This document shows, in pieces, positions 31,660-43,548 of a stretch of 64,000 bases of DNA. The DNA lies in the NCBI RefSeq assembly GCF_010183535.1, contig NC_071331.1, positions 2,232,001 to 2,296,000 on the forward strand, given 5' to 3'. Each line of letters opens with the position of its first letter. The first letter of the stretch is position 1. The position numbers and the translations under genes are program-made. The notes below the pieces were generated by a model. It saw only the letters and a program-made list of their open reading frames with translations, was not told the origin of the DNA and ran no database searches. The DNA is from Caenorhabditis remanei (taxonomy: Eukaryota > Nematoda > Chromadorea > Rhabditida > Rhabditidae).

Positions 31660-32280
31660 TACTATCCATCAATCATCGACCGAGATACTACTGATTAACG
31701 GCTACCTGAAACCGACAATTTCGTATTTTGATTTTATAGAAATAAGAAATGGAAATTAAAACTGAGTGAACTGTTCAAAATAATTTTTTAAAAATACGCG
31801 TCGAAAAAATTCACGATTTTTGATTTTTGGGTACTATTTTTCAGAAAATCAACGGTAGCAATGATCAACGCGTGACATGTAAACAGTTCGCTGTCTAGCA
31901 ATACTTTACGAGTAATTTGCAAATCGAGACGAACCGAAATAGAGTCTTGCATAAACTGCATGACGTTGTGTATCAATTAAATACGTGACAAAATTTTTCG
32001 GTTCCAAACAAAAGATGAGTTTGTAACCGGAAATTTCAAAATAATTGGCGTAACCTCCAATAAAAGAGTTCTGATTGTTTTCCGACCAAACAATTTAGAC
32101 GAGTGTCACATTACCTGTTTATTGAATGCGCTATGCCATAAACTACTGGAATCATCTGTCGCCTGAACCGCTCTGAATAATATCTGTGACAGCAACTTTC
32201 TTTTTGAGTTCATTTATTTTTGAATTTTATAATTATAGAACAACAAAAAAATTTCAAAAAATCAAAATCTTGTTTCTATC
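31660..32280. other. Intergenic
   Basis: No gene, core or element boundary recognised. Confidence 0.4.
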
Positions 32281-32281
32281 T

Positions 32282-32349
32282 CTGTACCTGTCCATAATTT
32301 TAATATTCGAGTTTTATATTGAAAATCATATATGCTAACCATGAAACAG
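32282..32349 (-). ncRNA. Predicted 21U-RNA gene
   Basis: Exact core 32342-32349 on minus. TATT places the T at 32302, spacing 40. Confidence 0.68.
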
Positions 32350-32372
32350 ATGGTCATATATTGTTGAAACAT
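32305..32372 (-). ncRNA. 21U-RNA candidate (ATGTTTCA core)
   Basis: Variant core 32365-32372 on minus. TGAT places the T at 32325, spacing 40. Overlaps the exact-core locus 23 bp away. Confidence 0.4.
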
Positions 32373-33339
32373 TTCATTCTGTCATTGGGTCAGTTTATTT
32401 AGATGTACACCAGCAGGAAATTCGCGGCTACGCCGCGATTTTCGCTGGATTCAGTTGACTTGAAATTTGTAAGTAGGAACTACTATAAATGTTTTTTCTG
32501 AATCCAAATAAGCTTTTGAGATGATGATTAAGGATGATATTCTAATGATTCACTCTCCCTCTACCTCTCTCGGTCACCCGCTGTTTTTTTTTCGGTTTTT
32601 GGAGGCAAAGCTGAGCCGAGGCCGCGGCCGCGACTTTCCTCGTTCATCGGTCGGCCATTTGACATGACAGCCTTGGAAATGTCACACTCCTCAGAAATCG
32701 GAAAGAATTCGACTCGGCATTACGGATCTCTCAGAGAAGACTTTGGATTCCCTCAACACACCCGTTGTCAATGGACCATAACTGAGGCGTCTAGAAACAT
32801 CTCTTGGAGATACTTGATTAAAAATCGAAGCGAGGCTACTGAAAACTCAAAAGTGAGACGATGTTACGTCTATTCATGTGCATGCACTGAAATTGTGACT
32901 TCGCCCCTCAGACTCCTCAGAGAAATATTTCATTTTTACATAGTTTTTCTGAGAATACAAACTTGGACAATCAAGATACACTTTTACTTCAGCGTTTTGT
33001 TTTTCTCCTAGAACAGAAGAAACATTTCTGGATACTTCTTCGAAAGGGTTGCTCTTCTAATCAGCTTTGTTGGTTGCTTCTCTATATTCTGTTTCACGAT
33101 TAAGATCGTTCGGCTCTATTCCATTTTAGATGTCCTTTGAAAGAGAGAAATATCCCTTGAAACACTTAGACGTTCGTTTAAGCATCCCAAAAAACATTCA
33201 GACGTCACAAAAATCGTTTGAAAGCCCGCCGAAATCAAAAGCTTTTCTGGAGACTTTCTAGAAGGTTTCTGAATATTTGAATTCCGGCCGAAATTCACAA
33301 CTTTTTTTCTAGAAGGTTCTGGCAGACTTGCAATGGGGA

Positions 33340-33400
33340 CGGATTTGAGAATTTTCACCGGACCGGCCCGGCCCGGTCGGCCCGTGTCACTGTACAAAAA
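33340..33400. repeat. GGCCCGGCC-type palindrome in H1
   Basis: ccggaccggcccggcccggt, of the same type as 5045, 6565 and 13547. Confidence 0.5.
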
Positions 33401-33591
33401 TTTCAAAATATGTTTTTTTTTGCAAAAAGTCGAATTTTCGACTATCTTTTAACAAATCTATAACCCTCAAGTTTACATAAGATTTTTGACTATTTTTGAT
33501 GAAAATTTCAAGACGTTCGAAACATTTTGTGAAAAATTGGTGCTCATTTTTTGACTCCGGGCGGGGCCCGTCCGATATTTTGCAAGTCTGG

Positions 33592-34115
33592 GTTCTAGAA
33601 GATTCCGGAATATTTGAATTCCCGCCGAAGCTCAAAAGTTTTTCTAGAAGTTTCTGGAAGATTCCGGAATATTTGAATTCCCGTCGAAGTTCAAAAGTTT
33701 TTCTAGAAGTTTCTGGAAGATTCCGGAATATTTGAATTCCCGTCGAAGTTCAAAAGTTTTTCTAGAAGTTTCTGGAAGATTCCGGAATATTTAAATTCCC
33801 GTCGAAGTTCAAAAGTTTTTCTAGAAGTTTCTGGAAGATTCCGGAATATTTGAATTCCCGTCGAAGTTCAAAAGTTTTTCTAGAAGTTTCTGGAAGATTC
33901 CGGAATATTTGAATTCTAAAATCGAATGTATTTCTGGAAGTTTCTAGAAGTTTCTAGAAGATTCTGGAAAAATCTAGAAACTTCGGGATCTTCTGGAAGG
34001 TTCTGGAAATTTTTGGACAGTTCTATTGACTTTTAAAACTGTCTAAAAGTTTTTAGATGTATCAGGGAGTTTTTAGAAGTTTCTAGAAGCTTCTGGAACA
34101 TTCTGGAAACTTTTG
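33592..34115 (-). promoter_or_regulatory. Heat-shock-element array in H1
   Basis: 59-bp units each hold six contiguous inverted nGAAn pentamers (TTCTAGAAGTTTCTGGAAGA then TTCCGGAA), followed by a further run of about eight at 33935-33970. This matches the HSF-1 consensus without gaps. Confidence 0.8.
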
Positions 34116-34817
34116 GGATTTCCTGGATGTTGCAGCCAAACTGGCTCAAATTTTTTGGAGTATTGTGTTAAGGTGCCCAGGGTGTCACAACTAAAGTATG
34201 GGCCCCGTATTTTCAGTTTGAATATGCTTTCCTGATTTTTCGGTTACTGTAGCTACAGTACCCCTTTAAGGATATGGCAGTGTGAAATCTGCAAAGTGTC
34301 TCAAGGAAAAGTACGGGACAACAGAGTTAACAAATTTAACAACGTACTCGATAAGTGGGTTTCGGAAACGTCCAAAATATTCAGGTTTGACTGTTAATGT
34401 TCAAGTCTTTGTAACTACCGTAATCCTACAGTAACTGGCCGAATTTTTTTTGGGTGTCATACTGAGGGGTCAAAGTTGTTACAACCGAAGTCGGGTCTCC
34501 CCTCGTTCTGTTTGGAGCCCTTTTTCATTTTTGGGTTACGGTAGCTACAGTAATCCTACAGTAATCTGACACCCGGGGTCCAAAAAACTGAAGCGCTCGG
34601 AGGTTCATGGGTATACCCCCAAACATCTTTTGAGACGGTTCAGAGAGAAAAAAGTTATTCAGGGAGAAGCGTCGGACGGACACACAGAACTATTCCATTA
34701 GTAGGAAGAAGATATGTACGTAACTACATCACCTAAATTCAGTTTGGAAAGATTTCTTATCATGTATTCCGTCCTTATTTCGTAAGGGTATACATATTAC
34801 CAATAGAATTACAATGT

Positions 34818-34884
34818 ATTGAACGAAATGCTCGAATACCGGATGACATATGATTTTTCTCTGAATATTGCAAGTTTGAAACAG
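34818..34884 (-). ncRNA. Predicted 21U-RNA gene (duplicated)
   Basis: Exact core 34877-34884 on minus. CGGT places the T at 34838, spacing 39. Twin at 46484-46550. Confidence 0.68.
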
Positions 34885-35221
34885 TGGTTTTCAAAGTTTC
34901 TCTGTATGTCTAAACTTCCGAAAATTCAGCTACACAAAAAATGTTTTTCGACAACTTTTTTTCTTTTTACCAAACGTCTAACTTTTTTAATGGGCGGTGC
35001 CAACTATAGCTCTACCGTAATCTAAGTATCTGTTTGTCGGTATTTTTACCCCAGGATGTCCATTTCTTATCGTTCAATTAACTCTATGTTTTTTTAAAGA
35101 ATCAAACCTCTCATCCCATTTTCGAAGAAAATCATCAAGTTTCTAAAACAGCGAATATTTTTGAAGGGGTTAACATAAAGCTATTATCCATTGATCAAAT
35201 TCTAGGAACTTCTGATTTTGT

Positions 35222-35289
35222 AAACTTCCGGCTGGGTGCAAATTGTTGAAATTAAAGAAGGTTGACAAATAAAACAGTTTCTGAAACAG
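35222..35289 (-). ncRNA. Predicted 21U-RNA gene (duplicated)
   Basis: Exact core 35282-35289 on minus. CAAT places the T at 35242, spacing 40. Twin at 46888-46955. Confidence 0.68.
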
Positions 35290-35670
35290 AGGAAGCTAGA
35301 GTTACAAATCTGATTTCGATCAACCTTCGGTATCAAAATATTTTACAGATTAAACATTTTGAAACCTAATTTGCTTGGAGTGTTGACAGAAAAAACAGCA
35401 TACTGCAATTTACCATGACCTGTACACGAAAGACTGACAAGGGAATTCACTTTCCGTACCCGTTCAGAATTTTCTATAAACTTGCGCACTGATAGTTTCG
35501 AGTCTGCTCTGAGCAATGATGATAGTCAAAAAGTGCAAAACTACCGAAAAAGTGGATTTTTTTGCTCCGAAAGTTTGCTCATTTTTCATCATAGAAAACG
35601 CGAGTGCCACTTTGGGAGGACTATCGGGTTTGTGAAGGCAACTAGCTGCCCTCTCGGTCGGCGGTTGAAT

Positions 35671-35729
35671 GGCCACGTGGCAGAGTGGGGGACTGGTAGG
35701 AGGAAGGTCCGGGGATCGAACCCTTCCCC
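35671..35729 (+). other. tRNA-like Pol III unit, left arm
   Basis: A-box TGGCAGAGTGG (35678-35688), B-box-like GGGGATCGAACCC (35711-35723) and an 18-T run directly after. Spacing is tRNA-like, but I cannot fold a full cloverleaf. Confidence 0.6.
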
Positions 35730-36240
35730 TTTTTTTTTTTTTTTTGCTTTTTAAAAACCGACTGTGGAAAGTTAATTACAGCTTTTTCGACCTATTCTAT
35801 GAAGTTTTTATTCCGTTTTGAACTATTTTCTACATTATCTGAACATTTGGAACGAAAAATTTTTTGAGAAAATTTTGTGTTCTCATGATCATTCGTTCAT
35901 GGTGGACACTCCTTTTTGCCAATTCTTTAATGAATCATGGTTTTTAAGTAGGTATGCCGGATTCTTGCTGTACAGGGCCTTATTCATTCTAAATAAATAT
36001 TTGGTTCGAGAGTAGATGAGAAAATTTGGTTGACAAGCTTTCAAAAATGAGCGGGTAGCCCATGAGGAGATGAACGAATGATCATGAGAACACAAAATTT
36101 TCTCAAAAAATTTTTCGTTCCAAATGTTCAGATAATGTAGAAAATAGTTCAAAACGGAATAAAAACTTCATAGAATAGGTCGAAAAAGCTGTAATTAACT
36201 TTCCACAGTCGGTTTTCAAAAAGCAAAAAAAAAAGAAAAA

Positions 36241-36299
36241 GGGGAAGGGTTCGATCCCCGGACCTTCCTCCTACCAGTCCCCCACTCTGCCACGTGGCC
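36241..36299 (-). other. tRNA-like Pol III unit, right arm
   Basis: Inverted copy of 35671-35729. The T-run on this strand is broken by one C. The two units would transcribe towards each other. Confidence 0.6.
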
Positions 36300-36645
36300 A
36301 TTCAACCGCCGACCGAGAGGGCAGCTAGTTGCCTTCACAAACCCGATAGTCCTCCCAAAGTGGCACTCGCGTTTTCTATGATGAAAAATGAGCAAACTTT
36401 CGGAGCAAAAAAATCCACTTTTTCGGTAGTTTTGCACTTTTTGACTATCATCATTGCTCAGAGCAGACTCGAAACTATCAGTGCGCAAGTTTATAGAAAA
36501 TTCTGAACGGGTACGGAAAGTGAATTCCCTTGTGAGATACTTAAAAGTATTCAGAATATTTTTGTTGACAACCAAATGTGCCTGAGTATCCAAAAAAAAT
36601 ATCGTCCAGGTACGCGAATGGTTCTTTTCCTAGAAATCTGATTAC

Positions 36646-36712
36646 CTGCAACAAGTTATCTAAGTATTGTCCAAAATTAATTTGATCTATTAATAAAACA
36701 ATTCTGAAACAT
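36646..36712 (-). ncRNA. 21U-RNA candidate (ATGTTTCA core, duplicated)
   Basis: Variant core 36705-36712 on minus. CAAT places the T at 36666, spacing 39. Twin at 48312-48378. Confidence 0.45.
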
Positions 36713-37620
36713 GTATATCATAAAGCAGTAAGGTTTTTAAATGTGTCTGTACTTCGCCAACAGTGCTGTATGACTAAGGATATCTTCCAACAAGAATTAT
36801 CGTAGTGAGCTTGTTAGATGTACTTAGGGATGAAACCGATCTGGAACGGAAATTATTAATTTTTTAAAGACAATTTTTCAACTTTCATGACACCAAGACT
36901 TCTGTTGTAACATAAAATCATTTTTTTCAAACAAGACATCTGAGAATGTTTTCACTCTTCTAGAAAACTTCCGTTTGTCTATTAGTCTGCCTGTCTATCC
37001 AGATTCTCCTGAGCTTAGAATTACTACCGTTTCTCAATAAACATGTAATTAGACAAGTATTTCAAACAACACTTTTGCGGTTATACCTCAAAAACAAACA
37101 AAAATATTCGCTTAAACCTGAACTGTCCCAAAATGAAATGACATTGAAACGGGGAACCTCGGTTATTCTGCCGGTCTGTCTATCTTTATGTCGGGGTGTC
37201 TATGGTCATCAATTCATTGTTGAAAAGAAATCAAAAAGTTGATCTAGTAAGATGCACTCTCTGACTCGTTCGATCACCCATAGTCACACGAAAAAAGTTG
37301 ACCATCTCCGATTTGCCCACCCTTCCGATCAGAGATAGTATCAAGTCTCCTTAGCAAATTGAAGTACTTTTTGGCCGGGTCCGTCACCTGGGTACCTAGG
37401 AAAATCAAAAAATTGATATTTTTCGAAAATTTTTCCTGAAGTAGTTAGGTATGAAATCTCAACGCGAAATTATTGTAGACACTATTTTAAGCACTTTTTG
37501 TGTTCAGAACAAAATTCCAGCTCAACACCTTCATTGTGAAAATTTTCTTAAATGAAGCCTTACTGAAACGGAACATTGAGTTAATCAGGGTCTGTGAATT
37601 TCCAAATGAGCTTTATTCAA
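36713..37620. other. Intergenic with TGTCTGT tracts
   Basis: No gene. It holds tgtctattagtctgcctgtc and ctgtctatctttatgtcggg, members of a tract that recurs upstream of minus-strand core-like sites (also 42160 and the right flank). Confidence 0.45.
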
Positions 37621-37686
37621 ATAATGAAGATTTCAAACAAAACAGTTTCAAAGAAATGTCTCTGGGATTTCTTAACTCTGAAACAG
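37621..37686 (-). ncRNA. Predicted 21U-RNA gene (duplicated)
   Basis: Exact core 37679-37686 on minus. TGTT places the T at 37641, spacing 38. Twin at 49287-49352. Confidence 0.66.
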
Positions 37687-38155
37687 GGAATATACTATTT
37701 TCGAAAAAACAGACCACTGTTTGGTTATCTGTTTGGTTGCCCAGGTATAGTTATCACTCCGCGTTTTTCATACAGTTCTGCACGTTTATTGAAAACACCT
37801 GAACTGTGTCTGAATAAAGCATTTCCGAAACTCTGAACTTCAAGATTTAATCATTTTATAGTTGCATACCCAACCGAACGTCCAAATGCCCCACATTCAG
37901 TAACTATTCTCGAATATAGCACTTCTGGAAATAGAAAACTACGATAAGGTGAGATACCAAATACCAATTCTCCAGGTGCAGACTAGTTTTTTCGAGATTT
38001 ATGCAATAGTGATTTTGCAGTATTCATAACAGTTCCTAGCAATGACTAAGCACTAAAGAAAATTTTGTGGATAATATTGTTACTGTTTTAAAAATGTCCA
38101 TAATCTCTCATTAATAACTTTTTTTGCATACGTGTATGAAATCTGAATCTTCAAT

Positions 38156-38222
38156 CAAATCAAAATATTTTTGCAATCAATCAAACTATTTTTTCATAGC
38201 CACCAGTATCAGTGTGAAACAG
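38156..38222 (-). ncRNA. Predicted 21U-RNA gene (duplicated)
   Basis: Exact core 38215-38222 on minus. TGAT places the T at 38176, spacing 39. Twin at 49822-49888. Confidence 0.7.
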
Positions 38223-39215
38223 AAAATCCTGTTTCCAGTTGGCCTGATGATTTAACGAAATTTGGTGGTGACAGTAACTTTGTTCACATATGTTGTCTAC
38301 AATCATTGAGGTTAGCACGAAGAACACAGTTTCAATATTTTTGTGAATAATTCTTGTTTATGTAATTGCTCTCTCAACACAATAGCAACGCTGAATCCGA
38401 AAATGTAGTAAAAAAATTAAAGATGAGCAAACAATTCAAAAAGTAAATACTATAAGGTTCTCTAACCTAAAAACCCACTGAAAACAAAAAAAAACCACAG
38501 AATTGTAATTAACAGTGTTACAAATATCGGGAAGAAAAATAAACATTGAAACGGAATGATTTGTTATCAAAGAAATTCTGCAAATGAAAATTTGAACCTG
38601 ACAAGAATTAATCCAGCTGCAAAACTTCCCAAATAGCGATTGCTTTAACTGATGATTCGCTCAATCGAGTACTGACACATCAAGAAATTATTCATATGTC
38701 TGACGTTTTATGAAACCTGGAAAACAGAAAGTTTTCGTTTACTATATTCCTGATAACACTCAATACCAACATTCAATTTACAGTTCCAAACACTTAAGTT
38801 ATTGGAACAAAAAAGGTTTCGTCAGTCACCAGATTTTTATCTACTTGATTTAAATAAAATAATCACAGAAAATGCACTATTTGTGAGATAAGATAGTAAT
38901 CCTTTGAATTATTGGAATCTGAATTTATTAGTTTTCAATAACTTATAGATACTGGTGAGTGCTTCAAGAATATCTCAACGCCGTTATCAAAAACAAGCCT
39001 TGCCAACTATAACATTAGACACGGTTTCTAAAAGGACTGAAATAAATGTATTATTTTACTAAAATATTAGTTTGTGTTAATTCACAGTTAGAAACGGACC
39101 TCAATTGAAAAACTGAATTTGTTCATTCAGACTTCATCAGTTCCTGTTGTAGTTTGAGCTCGAACATTTGGTTCTTTGAAAAGAAACAGCAAGATTAATA
39201 TAATTAAACAAAATC

Positions 39216-39283
39216 GTGTTTCATTAACATACAACGGGATCCTGTATATCAAACTAATCCATTGTAGTCATCAAATGTGTTGT
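39216..39283 (+). ncRNA. 21U-RNA candidate (GTGTTTCA core, duplicated)
   Basis: Variant core 39216-39223. CATT places the T at 39263, spacing 40. Twin at 50882-50949. Confidence 0.42.
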
Positions 39284-39529
39284 ATTTAAAACAGTGATAA
39301 TTGTTTTGCCATTTCTAGATGGGAAATATACAACAGTAGGGAAAAGTTGTTTATGATTTGACTTACCATGTCATACCCATACCAAAGTAACAGCTAACCT
39401 CTGTTGTGGTTCTCCTGTATCTGAAACGTTAATTGAATGATACCGATGAATGGAAATATTGAAATCGGATTCGATGTTTCAATTGAAACATAAAATGACT
39501 TCAGTATCTCTATCAATTGGTTATACCTT

Positions 39530-39597
39530 TATTTTTTATAAATTGTTCAAATAAAACAGTAGGAGAGAAAAAAGTACTGAATCTTGCTCTGAAACAA
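39530..39597 (-). ncRNA. 21U-RNA candidate (TTGTTTCA core, duplicated)
   Basis: Variant core 39590-39597 on minus. TATT places the T at 39550, spacing 40. Twin at 51196-51263. Confidence 0.38.
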
Positions 39598-39760
39598 CAA
39601 TAATGTTTCGAAAAGGTTTAAGACACTTGCTGACTCGTTCGATCACCCGTAGGCACACGAAAAACGTCAACCATCTCCGATTTGCCAATCATTTGTAGTT
39701 AGCTATGAAATCTCAACGGGATATTATTGTAGACACTATTTTAAGCAATTTTTGTGTTCA

Positions 39761-39764
39761 GAAT
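39761..39764. other. Deletion junction in unit 1
   Basis: GAAT is shared by both parents (51427-51430 and 53504-53507). To its left unit 1 follows unit 2 at offset 11666, to its right at 13743. A 2,077-bp deletion at a 4-bp microhomology explains this. Confidence 0.88.
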
Positions 39765-40557
39765 TTCGGCAGGAATTCAAATATTCCAGAACTTTCTAGA
39801 AACTTCTAGAAAAAACTTTTGAATTTCGGCAGGAATTCAAATATTCCAGAACTTTCTAGAAACTTCTAGAAAAACTTTTGAATTTCGGCAGGAATTCAAA
39901 TAATCCAGAACCTTCTAGAAACTTCTGGAAAAAAACTTTTGAATTTCGGCAGGAATTCAAATATTCCAGAACTTTCTAGAAACTTCTAGAAAAACTTTTG
40001 AATTTCGGCAGGAATTCAAATAATCCAGAACCTTCTAGAAACTTCTGGAAAAAACTTTTGAATTTCGGCAGGAATTCAAATAATCCAGAACCTTCTAGAA
40101 ACTTCTGGAAAAAACTTTTGAATTTCGGAAGGAATTCAAATATTCCAGAACTTTCTAGAAACTTCTAGAAAAACTTTTGAATTTCGGAGGGAATTCAAAT
40201 ATTCCAGAACTTTCTAGAAACTTCTAGAAAAAACTTTTGAATTTCGGCGGGAATTCAAATAATCCAGAACCTTCTAGAAACTTCTGGAAAAAACTTTTGA
40301 ATTTCGGCGGGAATTCAAATAATCCAGAACCTTCTAGAAACTTCTGGAAAAAACTTTTGAATTTCGGCGGGAATTCAAATAATCCAGAACCTTCTAGAAA
40401 CTTCTAGAAAAAACTTTTGAATTTCGGCGGGAATTCAAATAATCCAGAACCTTCTAGAAACTTCTAGGAAAAACTTTTGAATTTGGCGGGTATTCAAATA
40501 ATCCAGAACCTTCTAGAAACTTCTAGAAAAAACTTTTGAATTTCGGCGGGAATTCAA
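39765..40557 (+). promoter_or_regulatory. Heat-shock-element minisatellite, 13 units
   Basis: 59-60 bp units. Each contains (on minus) TTCTAGAAGTTTCTAGAAGG then TTC, five contiguous nGAAn/nTTCn pentamers. Two unit types (tattcc with actttc, taatcc with accttc) are interspersed, suggesting array shuffling. Confidence 0.82.
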
Positions 40558-41440
40558 ATTTTCGAGTTTTGCCGATAGTTCAAACGTTCTGGAAACATCC
40601 AGAAACTTCCAGAAAACTTTTAAAATTTGGCGGGCTTTCGAACGTTTTCTGTAACGTCTCAATGTTTTTGGGACGCTCAAACAATTGAAAGGACGTCTAA
40701 GTGTTTCAAGTGATATTTCTTTTTTTAAATAACATCTAAACTGGAATAGAGCCAAAAGACTTCAATCAAAAAACAGAATATAGAGAAGCAACCAACAAAA
40801 CTGATTAGGAGAGCAACCCTTTCGAAAAAGTGCCCATGAATAGATGTCTCAAGATCGTCTCACTTTTGAGTTTCCAGCAGCGTCGTTTCGATTTTTCATC
40901 TTTCTTCAAACACGTCGAAGAGATGTTTCTAGACGCTTTAGTTTTGGTGCATTGACAACGGGTAAGTAGAGGGAATCCAAAGTTTTCTCTGAAAACCCCG
41001 GAATGCCAAGATTAATTCCTTTGAAGTTCAGAGAGGTGTGACGGCCAAATTTGCAAAGCCGTCATACGGCCGGCAGAGAAAGGCCGCGGCCTCGGGTCAG
41101 CTTTGCCTCCAACAACTAAAAAAACAGCGGCCGGGTGAGCTGCTGTGAAACTGACTGAAATTTTGTGTTAGAGCCGGAATCAAGAATACCTATAGTGAAA
41201 AGGTCAGAAATCTTTTGTACCGCACCTAATGCTAAACGACAAAGCAGTGTCATTAAGAAGAAATAATGAAAAAACAGATAAGTCGAAACGAACAGTAAAG
41301 TTATAAGAACATTACATTACTTCATTCATCTCAAAAGTTTTTTTGGATTTAGAAGGAATTTTCCAGCAGTTTCCACTTACTTTCATTCAAGTCATCTAAG
41401 TCCAGCGAAAATCGCGGCGTAGCCGCGAATTTCCTGCTGG
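39765..41440 (+). mobile_element. Helitron H2, 5'-truncated
   Basis: Copy of H4 that lost its 5' end in the 2,077-bp deletion. The 3' hairpin and CTGCTGG followed by T (41441) are intact. Contains the GTGTTTCA at 40701, which has no useful start site. Confidence 0.85.
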
Positions 41441-42034
41441 TACTAACTAAGTAAGTGAAGATAGTAAGTGATGAACCCGACCTGGAACGGAAATTGTTAA
41501 TTTTTCAAAGAAAATGTTTAACTGTGATGGCACCAACACTGCTGTTGTAAAATGTAATTATTTTTTCATACAAGACATTTGAGAATGTTTTCACTTTTTC
41601 TGTGATGCACTCAAACGAAGTTTCATTCGAATGTTTGAAACATGACCCTTTTTGTTAAATCCCTATCAAAAACAGTAAATATTGATATTTTACCAGTGCC
41701 AGGAGCCATGACGTTCAGCTCATGGAGAGGCACCTGAAGGGGATATTAATTTTTTGTAAACAAACAACATAATATTTGTCGTGTCTTAGTTCTAAAAATA
41801 CCGTATTAACCACAATCGTAGTGAGTTTAGATTCTTTCAGTTAGGGATGAAGCCGACCTGGAATGGAAATTATTAATTTTTTAAAGGAAAATTTTCAATT
41901 TTTATAATACCAACAATGCTGCTGTAAAATTCAATTATTTTGTCAAAAAAGACATTTGAGAATGTTTTCACTCTTCTAAAAGAGTTCTGTTTGTCTATTT
42001 GTAATTCTCTTCACATTTTCTGAGCGGAGAATTA
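41441..42034. other. Intergenic between Helitron and piRNA loci
   Basis: Internal duplication: tgaacccgacctggaacgga near 41474 and tgaagccgacctggaatgga near 41849, also resembling 36832. No core except ATGTTTCA at 41636 (minus), which lacks a start site. Confidence 0.5.
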
Positions 42035-42101
42035 CTGTTTCAGAATATGCATGAAATAAACCAGGTATTTCAAACTATAGTCTATTGACTTAAACCTGAA
42101 A
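42035..42101 (+). ncRNA. Predicted 21U-RNA gene (duplicated)
   Basis: Exact core 42035-42042. TAGT places the T at 42081, spacing 39. Twin at 55778-55844. Confidence 0.68.
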
Positions 42102-42802
42102 CTGTCCCAAAATGAAATGACATTTTATGAAATGACATTTAAACAGTGAACTTCGATTATTCTGTCAATCTGTCTATCTTTATGTCCGGGTGTCTTTGGC
42201 TATCAATCTATTATTGAAAAGAAATCAACTCGTTTCACTTTAAAGAATTCAAAAAACAGTAATTTTATGAAGATTTTTCAATGCGAATTTTTGTTGTTAT
42301 GAAGAAAATTAGACATAAATTGAAGCTATACACAAATTAGGATCGGATGAAAGTTTTTTCCTATGATGGTCAGTTCCATGCTCTTTATTGTTCAGGCGTG
42401 GGCAGGTTTTTTAGTTCAGTACAACACTGTTAACTAGATTTATTAATGCAATAAAAATGGTGGGGACACTAGACTTTTGCTGTATCGATTCTTGGATGAA
42501 ATAATTCTAAAACATTAATTTATTAATGATTGGACACGCTATCGGTCTGTCTGTTTATATTTTCAACAAAAAATTTTAAGTTTTGTTTGTCTGTGTGTTT
42601 GTGTGCCAAGTATACGGTGAATTCAGATCGGAAAAATATTACTTGCATCCGAATACAACATTTTCGAAACAGTGAGTTTGTTCATAGAAATGCTGGTTTG
42701 TCGTGATTTTCAGTCTCTACTTCTACTTTTTTTTTAAATCGCAATCAATGATCAGTTTCTGAATGAACTCGACTCGAAAAAGTGAACTTTGGTTACTTTT
42801 TT

Positions 42803-42870
42803 CTTTTTTGGACGAGGTTTTCATTGAGATCAGGAGATCAGAACGATAACTTTGAATATGTCTGAAACAT
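42803..42870 (-). ncRNA. 21U-RNA candidate (ATGTTTCA core, duplicated)
   Basis: Variant core 42863-42870 on minus. CAAT places the T at 42823, spacing 40. Twin at 56546-56613. Confidence 0.45.
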
Positions 42871-43399
42871 ATAATGTTTTGTGAGACAATTGCCAGTTAG
42901 TGTGTCCGAATAACCTGATATCATTCTTAGATGCCCCTTTTAAGATTATATACTCACGTTTGAGATGAACGAACTGTTCCAGATTAGCCTTTTTCAATTT
43001 GAAAGGGTTTTGTTACAGTGAAATTGATTTGCCTTTTTCACAACAAAACGATTTTTCTGTCTGGTACCAAATTCATACACTAATATTTATTACCCCTAGG
43101 ATTAACCTACCATATGCAGTTATTTGATCTACCCACGGGGTGCCTAAGTTGCATAACAAACACCACTATGACATCACACTGTCCAAATAATCCGATGATT
43201 GGGATAGGTGAGGGATGACCACCACACTCGAATTTCAATCTCCACACCTAAGCCCTAATTGCTCGAGGATAATTGTGGCTTATGGACTTTCTTCCCCCAT
43301 TGTACGAGCGTTTATTGCGCAATTAGAAAGAGGAAAGTTGCAACAATGTACAAAACAGTTTGAATGTGGTTGAATAATAAAAAAGAAAAAAAGATTTCT

Positions 43400-43470
43400 G
43401 GAGGTATGGGGAATTGAACCCCAGCCCTCTCCCATGCTAAGGGAGCGCTCTACCACTGAGCTATACCCCC
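43400..43470 (-). tRNA. tRNA-Ala (AGC), copy 1
   Basis: A 71-nt cloverleaf on minus. Acceptor GGGGGTA/TACCTCC, D-arm GCTC/GAGC, anticodon stem CTCCC/GGGAG around TTAGCAT (anticodon AGC), T-arm TGGGG TTCAATT CCCCA. No intron. Downstream T-runs can terminate Pol III. Both copies are identical, so both may be active. Confidence 0.93.
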
Positions 43471-43548
43471 GCACATATCTGCGGCCGCCGGAAGGCGCTG
43501 ATAAGCGCGGCTTTTTGAGAGTTTTTGGGTGATATTTTCTTTTGGATA

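Larger units (their letters stand above)
32410..34712 (-). mobile_element. Non-autonomous Helitron H1
   Basis: On minus the 5' end is TCTTCTTCCTACTAATGG after A. The 3' end is a hairpin (TCGCGGCGTAGCCGCGA), 8 nt, CTGCTGG, then T. These are the Helitron hallmarks: TC start, hairpin plus CTRR end, A/T insertion site, no terminal repeats. No Rep/helicase is present. The 115-codon frame at 32664 has no domain. H1 is clearly more diverged than the other copies. A Ruby-like core at 33089 inside it has no start site. Confidence 0.85.
35437..36533. mobile_element. 1.1-kb foldback with a tRNA-like unit in each arm
   Basis: Arms of about 463 bp start acaagggaattcactttccg and are near-identical inverted copies around a 171-bp centre (35900-36070). 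Open frames inside are translations of the arms. No target duplication was resolved. Confidence 0.85.
38690..39620. repeat. Dispersed piRNA-bearing block, 5' part only
   Basis: Similar to 6780-7450 and 25480-26470 but without the pseudogene exons. Twin copy at about 50356-51286. Confidence 0.65.

Noticed and set aside
32664..33011. 115-codon plus-strand frame
   Set aside because: Lies in non-autonomous Helitron H1. The homologous sequence in H3 and H5 does not keep the frame, and there is no domain.
33089..33096. Exact CTGTTTCA in Helitron H1
   Set aside because: No YRNT T at 37-42 nt, and the aligned position in H5 reads CTGTTTTT, so it is probably a chance match.
35482..36593. 90-, 125- and 70-codon frames in the foldback arms
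   Set aside because: They are translations of the inverted arms and of the tRNA-like unit (HVAEWGTGRRKVRGSNP), and repeat exactly in unit 2.
39765..40557. CRISPR-like regular array
   Set aside because: The whole 59-bp unit is repeated, with no unique spacers, in a eukaryotic Helitron; it is a minisatellite.
43280..43474. 64-codon minus-strand protein
   Set aside because: Its N-terminal half is a translation of the tRNA-Ala gene.
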